A DNA stretch of 64,000 bases from Enterobacter cancerogenus (GCA_000773965.1 JRUP01000026.1:124001-188000), one strand, 5' to 3'; positions 44,740 to 56,699 are shown, numbered from the stretch's first letter. Program-made: numbers and translations. Notes: generated by a model from the sequence alone, not told the origin.

Positions 44740-45753
44740 ATGCGAGTTCTGGGTATTGAAACGTCCTGCGATGAAACCGGCATCGCGATTTATGACGATG
44801 CGTCCGGTCTGTTGGCGAATCAATTATATAGCCAGGTCAAACTGCACGCCGATTACGGTGGCGTAGTGCCCGAACTGGCCTCACGTGACCACGTGCGTAA
44901 AACCGTTCCGCTGATTCAGGCTGCGCTGAAAGAAGCCGGATTAGCCGCAAAAGACATTGATGCCGTGGCCTATACCGCCGGTCCAGGTTTGGTTGGTGCG
45001 CTATTAGTCGGGGCGACTGTCGGCCGTGCACTGGCGTTCGCGTGGAATGTGCCTGCGGTGCCTGTGCATCATATGGAAGGCCATCTGCTGGCGCCGATGT
45101 TGGAAGAGAATCCACCGGAATTCCCGTTTGTGGCACTGCTGGTTTCCGGCGGTCACACGCAGTTGATCAGCGTCACGGGTATTGGTGAATACACTTTGCT
45201 GGGTGAATCGATTGACGATGCGGCTGGCGAAGCTTTCGATAAAACCGCCAAACTGCTCGGTCTGGATTATCCAGGCGGGCCGATGCTGTCGCGCATGGCG
45301 CAGCAGGGCACGCCGGGTCGTTTCAAATTCCCGCGCCCGATGACCGATCGCCCAGGGCTGGATTTCAGCTTCTCGGGTCTGAAAACCTTCGCCGCCAACA
45401 CCATTCGTGAACATAACGGCGATGAGCAGGCGCGTGCCGATATCGCTCGTGCGTTTGAGGATGCAGTGGTGGATACGCTGATGATCAAGTGCAAACGCGC
45501 GCTGGAGCAGACCGGCTTTAAACGCCTGGTGATTGCCGGTGGTGTGAGCGCCAACCGCACGTTGCGTGAGTGTATGGCGGAGATGATGCAAAAGCGCGGT
45601 GGTGAGGTGTTTTATGCGCGCCCTGAGTTCTGCACTGATAACGGCGCGATGATTGCCTACGCTGGCATGGTGCGGCTGAAAGGTGGCACACGCGGTGGAT
45701 TGGGCGTCAGCGTCCGGCCACGTTGGCCACTGGCCGAATTGCCCGCCATCTAA
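44740..45753 (+). CDS. tsaD: tRNA N6-threonylcarbamoyladenosine transferase TsaD
   Basis: ASKHA-fold enzyme of 337 residues forming t6A37 in ANN-decoding tRNAs with TsaB and TsaE. Signature [20 protein letters not shown] at the N-terminus, metal-binding [10 protein letters not shown], and VSGGHTQL and VSANRTLRE. The ATG at 44740 is chosen; frames upstream (to 44566) would add a promoter-region extension. Ends in a shared terminator with plsY. Confidence 0.97.
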   Translation: MRVLGIETSCDETGIAIYDDASGLLANQLYSQVKLHADYGGVVPELASRDHVRKTVPLIQAALKEAGLAAKDIDAVAYTAGPGLVGALLVGATVGRALAFAWNVPAVPVHHMEGHLLAPMLEENPPEFPFVALLVSGGHTQLISVTGIGEYTLLGESIDDAAGEAFDKTAKLLGLDYPGGPMLSRMAQQGTPGRFKFPRPMTDRPGLDFSFSGLKTFAANTIREHNGDEQARADIARAFEDAVVDTLMIKCKRALEQTGFKRLVIAGGVSANRTLRECMAEMMQKRGGEVFYARPEFCTDNGAMIAYAGMVRLKGGTRGGLGVSVRPRWPLAELPAI

Positions 45754-45757
45754 AACG

Positions 45758-45790
45758 AAAAAACCGGCATCGCGCCGGTTTTTTTATTTC
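45758..45790. terminator. Terminator between tsaD and plsY
   Basis: Stem AACCGGC/GCCGGTT with A run before and T7 after, usable in both directions by the convergent genes. It overlaps the end of plsY. Confidence 0.9.
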
Positions 45791-46383
45791 TTCTTTTTCC
45801 GCTTCCAGATCTTATTTTCCTGCCCGCGCCACAGGCGCTGGATGTTGTCGTGATGACGCAACAGAATCAAACAGGAGAGCATCGAAACCGGGAAGGTAAA
45901 CTGCGGTTTGAACCACCACACGTAGAACGGGGCAATCAGCGCACTGACAATCGCACCCAGCGAGGAGTAGCCGCTCAGCAGCACCGTCAGCAGCCAGGTG
46001 CCGGTCATCAATCCCGTCAAATCCCAGCCAATGGGCGCGATCGCACCGAATGCGGTTGCCACGCCTTTACCACCACGAAAACGGAAAAACACCGGATAGA
46101 TATGGCCGAGGCAGGCGGCAATCGCGGTTAAGCCGAGATACATCGGCGTGACGTGCAGCAGATAGGCGATCCACACCGGAATCATCCCTTTTGCCACATC
46201 GAAGATCAGTACCGCAGCCGCAGCGGCTTTGCCACCAATGCGTAACACGTTGGTCGCACCTGGGTTGCCGGAGCCAGCAGTACGCGGATCGGGTAAACGC
46301 GCGAGTTTACAAACCAGGATCGCACTGGAAATCGAGCCGCAAAGATACGCGAAAATAATCATACCAAGCGCGATAGCACTCAT
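45784..46383 (-). CDS. plsY: Acyl-phosphate:glycerol-3-phosphate acyltransferase PlsY
   Basis: Inner-membrane enzyme (199 residues, five TM helices) starting phospholipid synthesis from acyl phosphate. The three PlsY motifs are present: [29 protein letters not shown], and the later [13 protein letters not shown]. The start at 46383 ([17 protein letters not shown]) replaces a longer frame. Ends with a Lys-rich tail; divergent from folB. Confidence 0.95.
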   Translation of the reverse strand: MSAIALGMIIFAYLCGSISSAILVCKLARLPDPRTAGSGNPGATNVLRIGGKAAAAAVLIFDVAKGMIPVWIAYLLHVTPMYLGLTAIAACLGHIYPVFFRFRGGKGVATAFGAIAPIGWDLTGLMTGTWLLTVLLSGYSSLGAIVSALIAPFYVWWFKPQFTFPVSMLSCLILLRHHDNIQRLWRGQENKIWKRKKKK

Positions 46384-46490
46384 AGCCTCGTACCGTTCCT
46401 TTTGGGTCGTTTTGTTCTCGATAAGCGTGGATAATACGCATAATCCGCCGGAAGTGGTATCCGGCTTAGCCAAAAACAGAGACTGACATC

Positions 46491-46850
46491 ATGGATATCG
46501 TATTTATAGAACAACTCACCGTGTTCACCACCATTGGCGTTTACGACTGGGAACAGGGCATGCAGCAGAAGCTGGTGCTCGATGTCGAAATGGCGTGGGA
46601 CAACCGTCGTGCTGCGGTGAGTGACGATGTGAACGACTGTCTGAGCTACGCCGATGTCACCGAGGTTATCCTCAATCATCTGCAGGGCCAGCGCTTTGCC
46701 CTGGTCGAACGCGTGGCGGAAGAAATTGCCGATCTGTTGATGAATCGTTTCAAAACGCCCGGTGTGCGCATCAAGGTCGGGAAACCTGGCGCGGTGGCCC
46801 AGGCAGCGACCGTTGGCGTGCGTATCGAGCGCGGGACTATTCCTAAATAA
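46491..46850 (+). CDS. folB: Dihydroneopterin aldolase
   Basis: Folate-pathway enzyme of 119 residues converting dihydroneopterin to 6-hydroxymethyl-dihydropterin. The start MDIVFIEQLTVFTTIGVYDW and the catalytic Glu/Lys region (VGKPGAV) match E. coli FolB. Single gene divergent from plsY. Confidence 0.95.
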   Translation: MDIVFIEQLTVFTTIGVYDWEQGMQQKLVLDVEMAWDNRRAAVSDDVNDCLSYADVTEVILNHLQGQRFALVERVAEEIADLLMNRFKTPGVRIKVGKPGAVAQAATVGVRIERGTIPK

Positions 46851-46982
46851 ATCATCCGTGATTGCCATCACAATGAAACCAAACCAAATTATGGTGTGTC
46901 TCACTTGAGGCCGTTGCGCTAACGGACGCGAAGTTGCCGATTTTCTTAAGGTTTCCTTCAGCGTGGCGCAGGCATAATTTTA

Positions 46983-47010
46983 GGCGGTAGCACCTTGCGA
47001 CCGCCTTTTT
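46983..47010 (+). terminator. Hairpin upstream of uppP
   Basis: GGCGGT...ACCGCC stem followed by TTTTT in the folB-uppP gap. It probably ends folB transcription, or attenuates readthrough into uppP. Confidence 0.7.
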
Positions 47011-47041
47011 ACTGTTTAAAACGGATAGAGGAAAAATTTTG

Positions 47042-47860
47042 ATGGCAGATATTCACCAGCTTTGGGTTGCTGCAATCCTGGGGGTTGTGGAAGGCCTCAC
47101 GGAATTCCTGCCGGTCTCTTCTACGGGCCATATGATCATCGTTGGCCATCTGTTGGGCTTCGAGGGCGATAAAGCTGAAACCTTTGAAGTCGTCATTCAG
47201 CTGGGTTCAATTTTAGCGGTAGTGGTGATGTTCTGGCGTCGCCTGTTCGGACTGATTGGTATTCACTTCGGTAAAGAGCCGCATGAAGGCACTGGAACCG
47301 GGAAACTGACCCTGATTCACATTTTGTTAGGTATGGTTCCGGCGGTGGTGATTGGCTTGCTGCTGCACGATCAAATCAAAAGCTTGTTTAATCCGATTAA
47401 CGTGATGTACGCGCTGGTGGTGGGTGGTGTGCTGCTGCTGGCGGCTGAGTTCTTTAAACCTAAACAGCCTAAAGCGGTAGGTATCGATGATATCACCTAC
47501 CTTCAGGCGTTTATGATTGGCTGCTTCCAGTGTCTGGCGCTGTGGCCGGGCTTCTCGCGCTCGGGTGCCACCATTTCTGGCGGTATGCTGATGGGCGTGA
47601 GCCGTTATGCTGCATCAGAGTTCTCATTCATCCTGGCGGTGCCGATGATGATTGGTGCCACCGGATTGGATCTCTACAAGAGCATGGGCTTCCTGACCAT
47701 GCAGGATTTCCCAATGTTCGCCGTCGGCTTCGTGACCGCCTTTATCGTTGCTCTGCTGGCGATCAAAGTGTTCCTGGAACTGATTAAGCGTATCTCGTTT
47801 GTTTCGTTCGCTATCTATCGCTTTATCGTGGCGGCGGCGGTTTACGCCATCTTCATGTAA
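47042..47860 (+). CDS. uppP: Undecaprenyl-diphosphatase UppP (BacA)
   Basis: Integral membrane phosphatase (272 residues) recycling undecaprenyl pyrophosphate for cell-wall synthesis; gives bacitracin tolerance. Signatures [20 protein letters not shown] with catalytic Glu residues and [13 protein letters not shown] are intact, with 7-8 TM helices. The ATG at 47042 is used rather than the preceding TTG. Confidence 0.97.
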   Translation: MADIHQLWVAAILGVVEGLTEFLPVSSTGHMIIVGHLLGFEGDKAETFEVVIQLGSILAVVVMFWRRLFGLIGIHFGKEPHEGTGTGKLTLIHILLGMVPAVVIGLLLHDQIKSLFNPINVMYALVVGGVLLLAAEFFKPKQPKAVGIDDITYLQAFMIGCFQCLALWPGFSRSGATISGGMLMGVSRYAASEFSFILAVPMMIGATGLDLYKSMGFLTMQDFPMFAVGFVTAFIVALLAIKVFLELIKRISFVSFAIYRFIVAAAVYAIFM

Positions 47861-47877
47861 GCGCGGCGTGCGGCCGG

Positions 47878-49110
47878 TTATGCTGGCCGCACGTTGATCA
47901 ACCCATCCTGCACTGCCATTACCCGACGACGCGTCAACTCTTCCCGCACGGCTGGTCCTTTGAAACCTGCTGCAACCACATCCTTCGTTGGTACCGCCTG
48001 AGCCAGCGCAAACGCCTGACGCAGATAATCGCCTTGTGGATAGGCCATGCTTTCCATTCCGGTGCGACCACGCGCATCGGCTTCGCTGGTCAGTGCCATC
48101 TTCTCTACGCGATCGGGCTTGCGCCATGCATCAATGCGATCGAACAGGGCAACCAGTGATTCCGCTGACTGGCGTTCAATGGTGTGGACGATATCGTGGA
48201 ATTCGGTGACCACCAGTGCCAGATCGCGCACCTGATTGGGCACGCGCAGCCGCTGGCACAGTGCTTCAACAATCGGCACGCCGGCTAAACCGTGACCATG
48301 ATGGCTCGGCCATTTTTCTGGCGGCGTTAATGCTTTACCGACATCGTGGAACAGCGTGGCGAAGCGCACGTCCAATTCCTCTGACAGCGCGGCAGACATC
48401 GTCAGCGTCATTAACGCGTGCACGCCGGTATCAATTTCGGGATGCCATTTGATCGGCGCCGGAATGCCGTACAGGTTATCCAGCTCCGGGAACAGCACCT
48501 GCAATGCGCCGCAGTCACGCAATACCTGAAAATAGACCTGCGGATTGCGGGTCAGCAGCGCCTTCTCGGTCTCTTTCCACACGCGTTCGGCCGTGAGGTC
48601 AGCTAATTCGCCGCTCTCCGCCATCTCACGCATTAAGGCCTGCGTTTCATCCGCGACACGGAAATTGAGGTGGGCAAAACGGGCAGCGAAACGCGCCACG
48701 CGCAGGACGCGCAGTGGATCTTCGTTAAAAGCGGATGAGACATGGCGCAGGGTGCGTTTCGCCAAATCCTGCTGTCCGCGATAAGGGTCGATTAAGCTGC
48801 CGTCGTCGGCCTGCGCAATGGCATTGATGGTGAGATCGCGGCGCTGCAAATCCTGCTCCAGCGTCACGTCTGGGGCGAATTGTGTGACAAAACCGGTGTA
48901 GCCTTTGCCATTTTTGCGTTCGGTACGCGCCAGTGCATACTCTTCACGACTGCGTGGGTGCAAAAAAACCGGAAAATCCCGGCCCACCTGCTGATAACCT
49001 TGTGCCAGCATTGCTTCAGGTGTGGCACCGACCACCACCCAATCTCTATCTTTTACCGGCAAACGCAGTAAGGCATCACGCACCGCGCCACCGACCAGAA
49101 ACGTCTTCAC
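47878..49110 (-). CDS. cca: Multifunctional CCA-adding tRNA nucleotidyltransferase
   Basis: Adds or repairs the CCA end of tRNAs (410 residues). N-terminal nucleotidyltransferase with GGAVRDALL and [12 protein letters not shown] DxD region, [22 protein letters not shown]-terminal HD phosphohydrolase domain with LFHDVGK, as in E. coli-type Cca that also has phosphatase and 2',3'-cyclic phosphodiesterase activities. Confidence 0.96.
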   Translation of the reverse strand: MKTFLVGGAVRDALLRLPVKDRDWVVVGATPEAMLAQGYQQVGRDFPVFLHPRSREEYALARTERKNGKGYTGFVTQFAPDVTLEQDLQRRDLTINAIAQADDGSLIDPYRGQQDLAKRTLRHVSSAFNEDPLRVLRVARFAARFAHLNFRVADETQALMREMAESGELADLTAERVWKETEKALLTRNPQVYFQVLRDCGALQVLFPELDNLYGIPAPIKWHPEIDTGVHALMTLTMSAALSEELDVRFATLFHDVGKALTPPEKWPSHHGHGLAGVPIVEALCQRLRVPNQVRDLALVVTEFHDIVHTIERQSAESLVALFDRIDAWRKPDRVEKMALTSEADARGRTGMESMAYPQGDYLRQAFALAQAVPTKDVVAAGFKGPAVREELTRRRVMAVQDGLINVRPA

Positions 49111-49251
49111 TCAACCACTCCAGAGGCAATGTATTCTGCGCGCCGTGCACGCATGTTGCGTTATTGTTGCATACTTTGGCTAAATATCGGGCACGCCAAA
49201 AGGGGCATCTTACGATCCCCTTGAAGAAAAGAACAAATCGGCGTGGCGGTT

Positions 49252-49875
49252 TTAGTTCATCCAGCGATCGTTTTTCTTGCGGCGCGGCACCATGTGCGGC
49301 AGCACCAAACCAAGCAGTAAGCCAACACCTAACACGCCGCCGCCATACATAAACCACTGCATGATGATGGTGCGCTGTTTGTCATCCAACTGGACGTTCG
49401 CGGCGCTGACTTTTTTCTGCGCGACAATCAGCTCATTTTTCAACTTTTGATTTTCCGCTTTCAGGCCGTCAATGGTGCCGTCGCTGTTCGCCACTTTACT
49501 CTGCATTTCAGAAGTTCGCTGATTCCAGCTATTGTCGATATTCGCCAGCTTAGCGGTGAGATCTTTGACCTGTTGCTCCAGCTGCGGCACGCGAGTGCGC
49601 AGGCTCGGTTCAGCACTCAACTGGGACAGTGGGATCCAGTTGGTTTTCCCTTCGGCATCACGAATCTGGCCATATTGGGAATCGTTGTTGACCTGCAACA
49701 GGGTGACTTCCTCTCCGGCATTCAGCTTGCCAATCAGGCGATATTGATCGCCCGGGCCGCTGCGTACCCAAGTGGATAATTCATCGGAGATATAACGCTT
49801 TTCGTCAGCAGCATGAACGGGGGCGATGGCGCTAAATGCCAGCAAAGAAAGGGCAGCAAGTGTGATTTTTTTCAT
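49252..49875 (-). CDS. ygiM: SH3-domain inner-membrane protein YgiM
   Basis: TIGR04211-type protein of 207 residues: signal peptide MKKITLAALSLLAFSAIAPV cut near VHA, bacterial SH3 domain (25-90, RSGPGDQYRLIGKLNAGEEV), coiled coil about 95-160, C-terminal TM helix (167-190) and basic tail RRKKND. Thus anchored in the inner membrane with a periplasmic SH3 domain. Function not firmly established; it lies next to ygiF and cca as in E. coli. Confidence 0.92.
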   Translation of the reverse strand: MKKITLAALSLLAFSAIAPVHAADEKRYISDELSTWVRSGPGDQYRLIGKLNAGEEVTLLQVNNDSQYGQIRDAEGKTNWIPLSQLSAEPSLRTRVPQLEQQVKDLTAKLANIDNSWNQRTSEMQSKVANSDGTIDGLKAENQKLKNELIVAQKKVSAANVQLDDKQRTIIMQWFMYGGGVLGVGLLLGLVLPHMVPRRKKNDRWMN

Positions 49876-50079
49876 TCGATGTCGTTTTTTCTTAATGGCG
49901 TAAAATTACCGGCACAGTCTGGAGACGCTTCTCAAAAATCTGAATGAGAACTATCCTGGTCTAAATCTGGTGCGAAAAGGGTCGTAAAAGCACAAGAAAG
50001 CGGAGACAGCGGGCTTCCGGTGCATTACTCTTCGCCAGATTAAACTCGTAAGTGCCAGCAGCGTATTGAATAAAAAATT

Positions 50080-51390
50080 ATGACCATCGAAATCGAATTA
50101 AAGTTCATTGCCACACCACAAGCCGCCGAAAAACTCGGTGAAACCCTTGCCGCGTGGCCACATCAGCACTTCGCCGCGCGCGAGCTGACCAACATCTATT
50201 TTGAGACCGATGACAATCAGCTACGTCGTTGGGACATGGGCCTGCGCATCCGCGGTGTCGATCAGCGTTATGAGATGACGCTGAAGGCCGCCGGCAAAAC
50301 CGTGGGCGGTCTGCATCAGCGCCCGGAATATAACGTCGACCTCACTGAGCCAACGCTGGATATCGCCCAGCTTCCTGCTGAAATCTGGCCGGAAGGCACC
50401 GATGTCGCGGCCTTACAGCAGCGCCTGCAACCACTGTTCAGCACCCATTTCCAGCGTGAAGCCTGGCTGGTGCAGTTTGGTGAGAGCGAAATTGAAGTGG
50501 CGTTTGATCGTGGGGCCGTTGCCTCAGGTGAATTGAGCGAGCCGCTGTACGAAGTGGAGCTGGAGCTGAAAAGCGGCCAGCGCGCCGACATGCTGAAGTT
50601 CGCTGAAGCCTTGATCACCGCAGGCGGCCTGCGCCTGGGCAGCTTGAGCAAAGCCGCGCGCGGTTATCAGCTGGCTCAGGGCAATCCTGCCCGTCCGCTG
50701 CGTGCATTAGCGCTACAAAAAATCGGCGCTAAAGCCACGGTAGAGCAGGGCATGATCAACGCGATGACCGCCGGTCTTAACCAGTGGCAGTACCATGAAG
50801 AAGTGTGGCTACGTGGAAATGCCGATGCCAAAGAAGCGGTGATGGATGCGCTGGAAACCCTGCGACAGGCGTTCTCGCTATTTGGTGCGCTGGTGCCGCG
50901 CAAGGCGAGCAGCGATCTGCGTCAGAAGCTGACGCGTCTCGATGAGCTGTTAGCAGATGCAGAAATTGATGCGGAAACCGCCTGTTTTTCTACGGTCTCT
51001 GTTGATGCCCAGTTAGCACTTACTCACTGGCTGGTGGAGTCACAATGGCAGAACTGGCTGGATGATAAGAGCAAAACCAAGCTGCAGGGGTCGTTCAAAC
51101 GCTTCAGCGACATCATGCTCAGCCGTATTGCTGCCGATCTGCGTGAGACCTTTGTCGACGTGCAGCTGTTTAACGAATTTCAGGACAAATCCACGCGCCT
51201 GAATCGCCAGCTGTTAGCGGTGCATCTGCTGGCAGGGGCTTATCCAGCGGAAGAGGTGAATGTCTGGCTGGCAGGCTGGCAGGAGCTGCAGCATGCGATT
51301 CGCATCCAGCAGGAGCGCGGGTTGATTCAACTGGTTAATCTGGCCATTCGGCCATCGCCGTTCTGGCTGAATAGCGGAGTGAAACGCTAA
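50080..51390 (+). CDS. ygiF: Inorganic triphosphatase YgiF (CYTH-CHAD)
   Basis: A 436-residue cytosolic enzyme splitting inorganic triphosphate. The N-terminal CYTH tunnel domain has the ExExK motif (EIELKF) and alternating charged strands ([24 protein letters not shown]). The C-terminal CHAD domain (about 215-430) is helical with conserved His and Lys/Arg for polyphosphate binding. Directly upstream of glnE with a 30-bp gap, as in E. coli. Confidence 0.94.
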   Translation: MTIEIELKFIATPQAAEKLGETLAAWPHQHFAARELTNIYFETDDNQLRRWDMGLRIRGVDQRYEMTLKAAGKTVGGLHQRPEYNVDLTEPTLDIAQLPAEIWPEGTDVAALQQRLQPLFSTHFQREAWLVQFGESEIEVAFDRGAVASGELSEPLYEVELELKSGQRADMLKFAEALITAGGLRLGSLSKAARGYQLAQGNPARPLRALALQKIGAKATVEQGMINAMTAGLNQWQYHEEVWLRGNADAKEAVMDALETLRQAFSLFGALVPRKASSDLRQKLTRLDELLADAEIDAETACFSTVSVDAQLALTHWLVESQWQNWLDDKSKTKLQGSFKRFSDIMLSRIAADLRETFVDVQLFNEFQDKSTRLNRQLLAVHLLAGAYPAEEVNVWLAGWQELQHAIRIQQERGLIQLVNLAIRPSPFWLNSGVKR

Positions 51391-51421
51391 GTCGGACGCA
51401 CAATCGAATCAGGGAGGGAAG

Positions 51422-54280
51422 ATGTTGTTACCGTTACCGGCGCTGATGCAGGCGCAGTTAGCTATCGTGGCCGAGCGCCTGAATATGCCGCCTTCCGCCT
51501 TTACGGCAGAGCAGGCGGGTGCGCTGACCTTTAGTGACTTTATCGTTGATAACCTGCAGCAGCATCCGGAGTGGTGGCAACAACTCCAGCAGCAACCGCC
51601 TGCGCCAGATGAGTGGCAGCACTACAGCATCTGGCTGAACCAGGCGCTGGCAGGCGTGGAAGATGAAACTTCCCTGATGCGCGAACTGCGACTGTTCCGC
51701 CGCCATATGCTGGTGCGTATAGCGTGGATGCAGGCGCTACAACACGCCAGCACTGAACAGAGCCTGACACAACTCAGCACGCTGGCGGAGATCCTCATCG
51801 CTGCCGCTCGTGATTGGGTGTGGCAGGATTGCAGCCGCGATTTCGGCACGCCGTGCAATGAAGCCGGTGAAGCGCAGCCCATGCTGATCCTTGGCATGGG
51901 CAAACTGGGCGGCGGCGAACTCAACTTCTCTTCTGATATCGACCTGATCTTTGCCTGGCCGGAAAACGGCGTGACGCAAGGGGGCCGTCGCGAACTCAAT
52001 AACGCTCAATTCTTTACCCGCATGGGTCAGCGCCTGATCAAAGTGCTGGATCAGCCTACCGTGGATGGTTTCGTCTATCGCGTGGATATGCGTCTGCGCC
52101 CGTTTGGTGACAGCGGTCCGCTGGTGCTGAGCTTTGCTGCGCTGGAAGACTATTATCAGGAGCAGGGCCGCGACTGGGAGCGTTACGCGATGGTTAAAGC
52201 GCGCCTGATGGGCGACGACCAGGGCCACTGGAGCCAGGAACTGCAGCAGATGCTGCGTCCGTTCGTCTATCGCCGCTACATCGATTTCAGTGTGATTCAG
52301 TCGCTGCGCAACATGAAAGGCATGATTGCCCGTGAAGTGCGCCGTCGTGGCCTGAAAGACAACATCAAACTCGGCGCGGGCGGCATTCGCGAAACCGAAT
52401 TTATCGTGCAGGTGTTCCAGCTCATTCGTGGTGGACGTGAGCGCTCACTTCAGCTTCGTTCCCTGCTGCCAACGCTGCAGGCCATCGGTGAACTGGCTTT
52501 GCTGAGCACGGCGCAGGTGGAACATTTGCGTGAGGCCTATCTCTTCCTGCGTCGTCTGGAAAATCTGCTGCAAAGCATCAACGATGAGCAGACGCAAACG
52601 CTGCCGGAAAACCCACTCGATCGCCAGCGTTTAGCCTGGGCGATTGGCGCGGCGGACTGGGATGCGCTGATGGTGCAGCTTGAGCAGCAGATGGCAGGCG
52701 TGCGCAGTATCTTTGATGAACTGATTGGTGATGATGCGCCAGACGTTGACGATCAACCGCAGCTGGCTGAATTTGCTGGTTTGTGGCAGGACACGCTGGA
52801 GGAGAGCGATCTCATTCCTGTCGTGCCACAGTTGAACGAAGCGCAACGTCATGCGCTGTACGAATCGCTCAACAGTTTCCGCCAGGATGTCAGTCGTCGC
52901 ACCATCGGTCCGCGTGGACGTTTAGCGCTTGATCAACTGATGCCGCGCCTGTTGAGTGAAGTCTGTCCACGCGAAGATGCCGATGTGGTACTGGGTCGCC
53001 TGACGCCGCTACTGCTCGGTGTGTTAACCCGCAGCACTTATCTGGAGCTGCTGACGGAATACCACGGCGCACTTCGCCATCTGATCCGCCTGTGTGCCGC
53101 CTCGCCGATGGTCGCCAGCCAGCTGGCACGTTATCCGCTGTTGCTGGATGAACTGCTCGATCCCGCCACGCTGTACCAGGCGACAGCCACCGATGCGTAT
53201 CGCGATGAATTGCGCCAGTATCTGCTGCGCATTCCTACCGATGATGAAGAACAGCAGCTGGAAGCGCTGCGCCAGTTCAAGCAGGCGCAGCATCTGCGTA
53301 TTGCCGCCGCCGACATCGCCGAAACGCTGCCGGTGATGAAAGTGAGCGATCACTTAACCTGGCTGGCGGAAGCCATTATCGAATCGGTGGTGCAGCAAGC
53401 GTGGCAAATGATGGTGCAGCGCTATGGTCGTCCTTCGCACCTCACCAGCGACAGCGAGCGTGGTTTTGCCGTGGTCGGCTACGGCAAACTGGGTGGCTGG
53501 GAGTTGGGTTACAGCTCCGATCTGGATTTGGTGTTCCTGCACGACTGCCCGGACGATGCGGAAACTGATGGCGAACGCGTGATTGATGGCCGCCAGTTTT
53601 ACCTGCGGCTGGCGCAGCGCGTGATGCATCTGTTCAGCACGCGCACCTCCTCAGGCATCTTGTATGAAGTCGATGCGCGGCTGCGTCCGTCTGGCGCGGC
53701 GGGCATGCTGGTCAGTACCTTTGCCGCCTTCGATGATTATCAGCGTAATGAAGCCTGGACCTGGGAACATCAGGCGCTGGTGCGTGCGCGTATTGTGTTT
53801 GGTGAGACGTCGCTCTGCGATCGCTTCAATGACATCCGTCGCGGTATTCTTTGCCTGCCGCGTGAGCGTCCTGCACTGCAAAAAGAAGTGCGTGAAATGC
53901 GCGAGAAAATGCGTGCCCACCTCAGCAACAAACACAAAGGACGCTGGGAGATCAAAACTGATGAAGGCGGCATCACCGATATTGAATTCATCGCGCAATA
54001 TCTTGTCTTAGGCTACGCGGCAGAGCAGCCTGCGTTGACGCGCTGGTCAGACAATGTGCGTATTTTTGAGCTGATGGCGCGTCAGGAGATCATGGATGCA
54101 GAAGAAGCGCAGGCGCTGACTCACGCGTACGTCACGCTGCGTGATGCATTGCACCATCTCGCATTGCAGGAGCTGCCGGGGCACGTCGCACCGGAATCTT
54201 TTGCTACTGAGCGGGCTGCCGTGCATCGCAGCTGGCAACGCTGGCTGGCTGCCACCGAATCTGATAGCGCGGAAGCGTAA
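51422..54280 (+). CDS. glnE: Glutamine synthetase adenylyltransferase/deadenylase
   Basis: Bifunctional nitrogen regulator of 952 residues. The N-terminal deadenylylase half has [19 protein letters not shown], and the C-terminal adenylylase half has [20 protein letters not shown], both G-x11-D-x-D nucleotidyltransferase cores, with the central regulatory PII-responding helices between. It modifies GlnA according to glutamine and PII state. In operon with ygiF. Confidence 0.97.
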   Translation: MLLPLPALMQAQLAIVAERLNMPPSAFTAEQAGALTFSDFIVDNLQQHPEWWQQLQQQPPAPDEWQHYSIWLNQALAGVEDETSLMRELRLFRRHMLVRIAWMQALQHASTEQSLTQLSTLAEILIAAARDWVWQDCSRDFGTPCNEAGEAQPMLILGMGKLGGGELNFSSDIDLIFAWPENGVTQGGRRELNNAQFFTRMGQRLIKVLDQPTVDGFVYRVDMRLRPFGDSGPLVLSFAALEDYYQEQGRDWERYAMVKARLMGDDQGHWSQELQQMLRPFVYRRYIDFSVIQSLRNMKGMIAREVRRRGLKDNIKLGAGGIRETEFIVQVFQLIRGGRERSLQLRSLLPTLQAIGELALLSTAQVEHLREAYLFLRRLENLLQSINDEQTQTLPENPLDRQRLAWAIGAADWDALMVQLEQQMAGVRSIFDELIGDDAPDVDDQPQLAEFAGLWQDTLEESDLIPVVPQLNEAQRHALYESLNSFRQDVSRRTIGPRGRLALDQLMPRLLSEVCPREDADVVLGRLTPLLLGVLTRSTYLELLTEYHGALRHLIRLCAASPMVASQLARYPLLLDELLDPATLYQATATDAYRDELRQYLLRIPTDDEEQQLEALRQFKQAQHLRIAAADIAETLPVMKVSDHLTWLAEAIIESVVQQAWQMMVQRYGRPSHLTSDSERGFAVVGYGKLGGWELGYSSDLDLVFLHDCPDDAETDGERVIDGRQFYLRLAQRVMHLFSTRTSSGILYEVDARLRPSGAAGMLVSTFAAFDDYQRNEAWTWEHQALVRARIVFGETSLCDRFNDIRRGILCLPRERPALQKEVREMREKMRAHLSNKHKGRWEIKTDEGGITDIEFIAQYLVLGYAAEQPALTRWSDNVRIFELMARQEIMDAEEAQALTHAYVTLRDALHHLALQELPGHVAPESFATERAAVHRSWQRWLAATESDSAEA

Positions 54281-54407
54281 AATAACGCTTCGCCCTTAGT
54301 GACTCGGCCTACAGGAAGGCGCGCTGCCCATGCACCTGTGGCTCGAAGTCTCATCGGGGTATGTTATTATCCGCGCATAATTTTGACCGTAGTCTGGAGT
54401 CTTTGGA

Positions 54408-55835
54408 ATGAAAGTAACGCTGCCCGCTTTTGGCAAAGCCGCTGTGCTGGTTGTTGGCGATGTCATGTTAGATCGCTACTGGTATGGCCCAACCAGCCGT
54501 ATCTCGCCTGAAGCCCCGGTACCGGTGGTGAAAGTCGATACCATCGAAGAGCGTCCAGGCGGCGCGGCCAACGTGGCAATGAACATTGCTGCACTGGGTG
54601 CTGGTTCGCGTTTGATTGGCCTGACGGGTGAAGACGATGCGGCACGTGTGCTGAGTGAGACGCTGGAAAAGGTCAAAGTCGATTGTGATTTTGTCGCGGT
54701 GAAAAGCCATCCCACCATCACCAAACTGCGCGTGCTTTCGCGTAACCAGCAGCTGATCCGCCTCGATTTCGAAGAGGGTTTCGAGCAGGTTGATCCACAG
54801 CCTATTCACGATCGTATGCGTCAATCGCTGGCGCAGGCCGGTGCACTGGTGCTGTCAGATTACGCCAAAGGCGCGTTGAGCAGCGTGCAAACCATGATTC
54901 AGCTGGCGCGTGAAGCCAACGTGCCGGTGTTGATCGACCCGAAAGGCACGGATTTTGAGCGCTATCGCGGTGCGACTCTGCTGACGCCAAACCTGTCTGA
55001 ATTCGAAGCCGTGGTGGGTAAATGCAAAACCGTGGAAGAGATTGTGAGCCGCGGCATGCAGCTGATCGCTGATTATGATCTCTCCGCGCTGCTGGTCACC
55101 CGCTCTGAAAACGGCATGACGTTGCTGCAACCGGGCAAAGCGCCGCTGCATCTGCCGACGCAGGCGCAGGAAGTGTTTGACGTCACCGGTGCAGGTGACA
55201 CGGTGATTGGCGTGCTGGCCGCCGTGCTGGCGGCCGGAGACAGTCTGGAAGAAGCTTGTTTCCTCGCCAATGCCGCAGCGGGCGTGGTCGTGGGCAAACT
55301 CGGCACATCAACCGTGAGCACCGTTGAGCTGGAAAACGCTATTCACGCCCGTCCGGATAGCGGATTTGGTGTGATGACCGAAGCTGAACTGAAAGCGGCT
55401 GTGGCGCTGGCGCGTCAGCGCGGTGAGAAAGTGGTGATGACTAACGGCGTGTTCGACATCCTGCATGCGGGCCATGTTTCTTATCTGGCCAACGCCCGGA
55501 AGCTGGGCGATCGCCTGATTGTGGCGGTGAACAGCGATGCTTCCACCAAACGCCTGAAAGGTGAAACTCGTCCGGTTAACCCGCAGGAAAACCGCATGAT
55601 CGTGCTCGGTGCGCTGGAAGCAGTGGATTGGGTGGTGCTGTTTGAAGAAGACACGCCACAGCGTTTGATCGCGGGTGTGTTACCGGATCTGCTGGTGAAG
55701 GGCGGTGATTATAAGCCGGAAGATATCGCGGGCAGTAAAGAGGTTTGGGCCAACGGCGGTGACGTGCGTGTGCTGAACTTTGAAGACGGTATCTCCACTT
55801 CTAACATCATCAAGACGATTCGCAGTCACTCATGA
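54408..55835 (+). CDS. hldE: Bifunctional heptose kinase/ADP-heptose synthase HldE
   Basis: LPS-core heptose pathway enzyme of 475 residues. N-terminal PfkB kinase domain with [14 protein letters not shown] and the catalytic [13 protein letters not shown]-terminal nucleotidyltransferase with [16 protein letters not shown] (HxGH). Makes heptose-1,7-bisphosphate and later ADP-heptose. The last codons (IRSHS) form the first part of a 39-bp tandem repeat that continues downstream. Confidence 0.96.
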   Translation: MKVTLPAFGKAAVLVVGDVMLDRYWYGPTSRISPEAPVPVVKVDTIEERPGGAANVAMNIAALGAGSRLIGLTGEDDAARVLSETLEKVKVDCDFVAVKSHPTITKLRVLSRNQQLIRLDFEEGFEQVDPQPIHDRMRQSLAQAGALVLSDYAKGALSSVQTMIQLAREANVPVLIDPKGTDFERYRGATLLTPNLSEFEAVVGKCKTVEEIVSRGMQLIADYDLSALLVTRSENGMTLLQPGKAPLHLPTQAQEVFDVTGAGDTVIGVLAAVLAAGDSLEEACFLANAAAGVVVGKLGTSTVSTVELENAIHARPDSGFGVMTEAELKAAVALARQRGEKVVMTNGVFDILHAGHVSYLANARKLGDRLIVAVNSDASTKRLKGETRPVNPQENRMIVLGALEAVDWVVLFEEDTPQRLIAGVLPDLLVKGGDYKPEDIAGSKEVWANGGDVRVLNFEDGISTSNIIKTIRSHS

Positions 55836-55970
55836 TGAGCATTGAGATCCCAGATGATTCGCTGTCATTAAAAGCGAGATCTGGGATTTTCAATGATTCG
55901 CAGCCACTCACGGCGAGCACTGAGATCTCAGGCGATTCCCAGTCGCCAACGGCGAGCGAAAAAGCAAAGG
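55817..55970. repeat. 39-bp imperfect tandem repeat at the hldE 3' end
   Basis: Units start at 55817, 55856, 55895 and 55934 (exact 39-bp period, fourth unit partial). Each begins GATTCnCwGyC and contains GCGAGnn(C)TGAGATC-type sequence. Unit 1 includes the last hldE codons and stop. The period is a multiple of three, and one minus-strand frame stays open through it, but no ribosome site supports a gene there. Confidence 0.7.
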
Positions 55971-55981
55971 TATTCTGACTA

Positions 55982-56010
55982 AACAGGCGGCCAAAAGGCC
56001 GCCTGTTGTT
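55982..56010. terminator. hldE terminator
   Basis: AACAGGCGGCC, an AAAA loop, GGCCGCCTGTT and GTTGTTT: an 11-bp perfect stem after the tandem repeats. Confidence 0.88.
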
Positions 56011-56072
56011 GTTTGCGAGCAATGTACGCTCAGCAAGTGCATGCGAGCGATATACGCCGCCGAGTCAGCTAC

Positions 56073-56378
56073 TTACTGCGGAGTGTCGATCTTACCCGCC
56101 GGGTCCGGTGTCACCACCGCAGGTGCCGGTGCAGCAGGGCTCTCACTTTCCAGTTTTGCCAGGCGCTGTTCCAGTGCGGCCAACTTCTCGCGCGTGCGCA
56201 GCAGTACCTGCGTCTGCACATCAAACTCTTCACGATTAACTAAATCCATGCGGGTTAACTGCGCCTGCAATACCTGACGAATTTTCTTTTCGACATCGTC
56301 GCCAAAGTCGCGAATCCCTTTTGGCATGGCTTCATGGACCTGGCGAGCCAGTTGTTCAATTTTTTTCGTGTCGATCAT
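56073..56378 (-). CDS. ubiK: Ubiquinone biosynthesis accessory factor UbiK
   Basis: A 101-residue coiled-coil protein (BMFP domain, formerly YqiC), start [20 protein letters not shown], with [20 protein letters not shown] and a flexible Pro/Ala C-terminus. With UbiJ it supports aerobic ubiquinone synthesis. Divergent from ribB. Confidence 0.93.
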   Translation of the reverse strand: MIDTKKIEQLARQVHEAMPKGIRDFGDDVEKKIRQVLQAQLTRMDLVNREEFDVQTQVLLRTREKLAALEQRLAKLESESPAAPAPAVVTPDPAGKIDTPQ

Positions 56379-56514
56379 GATGATTTCCTGGTTGCGGTGG
56401 CTGATAACAGCACGTGTTCCGACTCAACAAAGGTTAAGTGTAATGCCTGAAACGAAAAGGTTAAACCTGAATTCCGCATCGCAGTAAATGCAAAAGCATT
56501 TGCGCTTTTGTCGA

Positions 56515-56543
56515 TTGCCCGTCCAGATGATTGGCGTTATAGT
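56515..56543 (+). promoter_or_regulatory. ribB sigma-70 promoter
   Basis: TTGCCC (56515-56520), a 17-nt spacer and TATAGT (56538-56543). The expected transcript starts near 56550, just before the FMN aptamer. Confidence 0.75.
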
Positions 56544-56554
56544 GACCTCGCTTA

Positions 56555-56699
56555 TTCTCAGGGCGGGGCGAAATTCCCCACCGGCGGTAAATCAGCTTCG
56601 GCTGAAAGCCCGCGAGCGCTTTCACTGCAAAGTGAAAGGTCAGCAGATCCGGTGTAATTCCGGGGCCGACGGTTAGAGTCCGGATGGGAGAGGGTAACG
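56555..56699 (+). promoter_or_regulatory. FMN riboswitch (RFN element)
   Basis: The conserved RFN core is complete: CAGGGCGGGGCGAAATTCCC, CACCGGCGGTAAATC, AGCCCGCGAGCG, GATCCGGTGTAATTCCGGGG and CCGACGGTTAGAGTCCGGAT, followed by GGGAGAGGGTAACG. It precedes ribB by 110 nt. A CGGGCTTACGCCCG hairpin with a T run (about 56707-56733) can serve as the expression platform. FMN binding should lower ribB expression. Confidence 0.97.

Noticed and set aside
55810..56022. Minus-strand frame with 13-residue repeats
   Set aside because: It is open only because the 39-bp tandem repeat keeps phase; it overlaps the hldE terminator and lacks a ribosome site.
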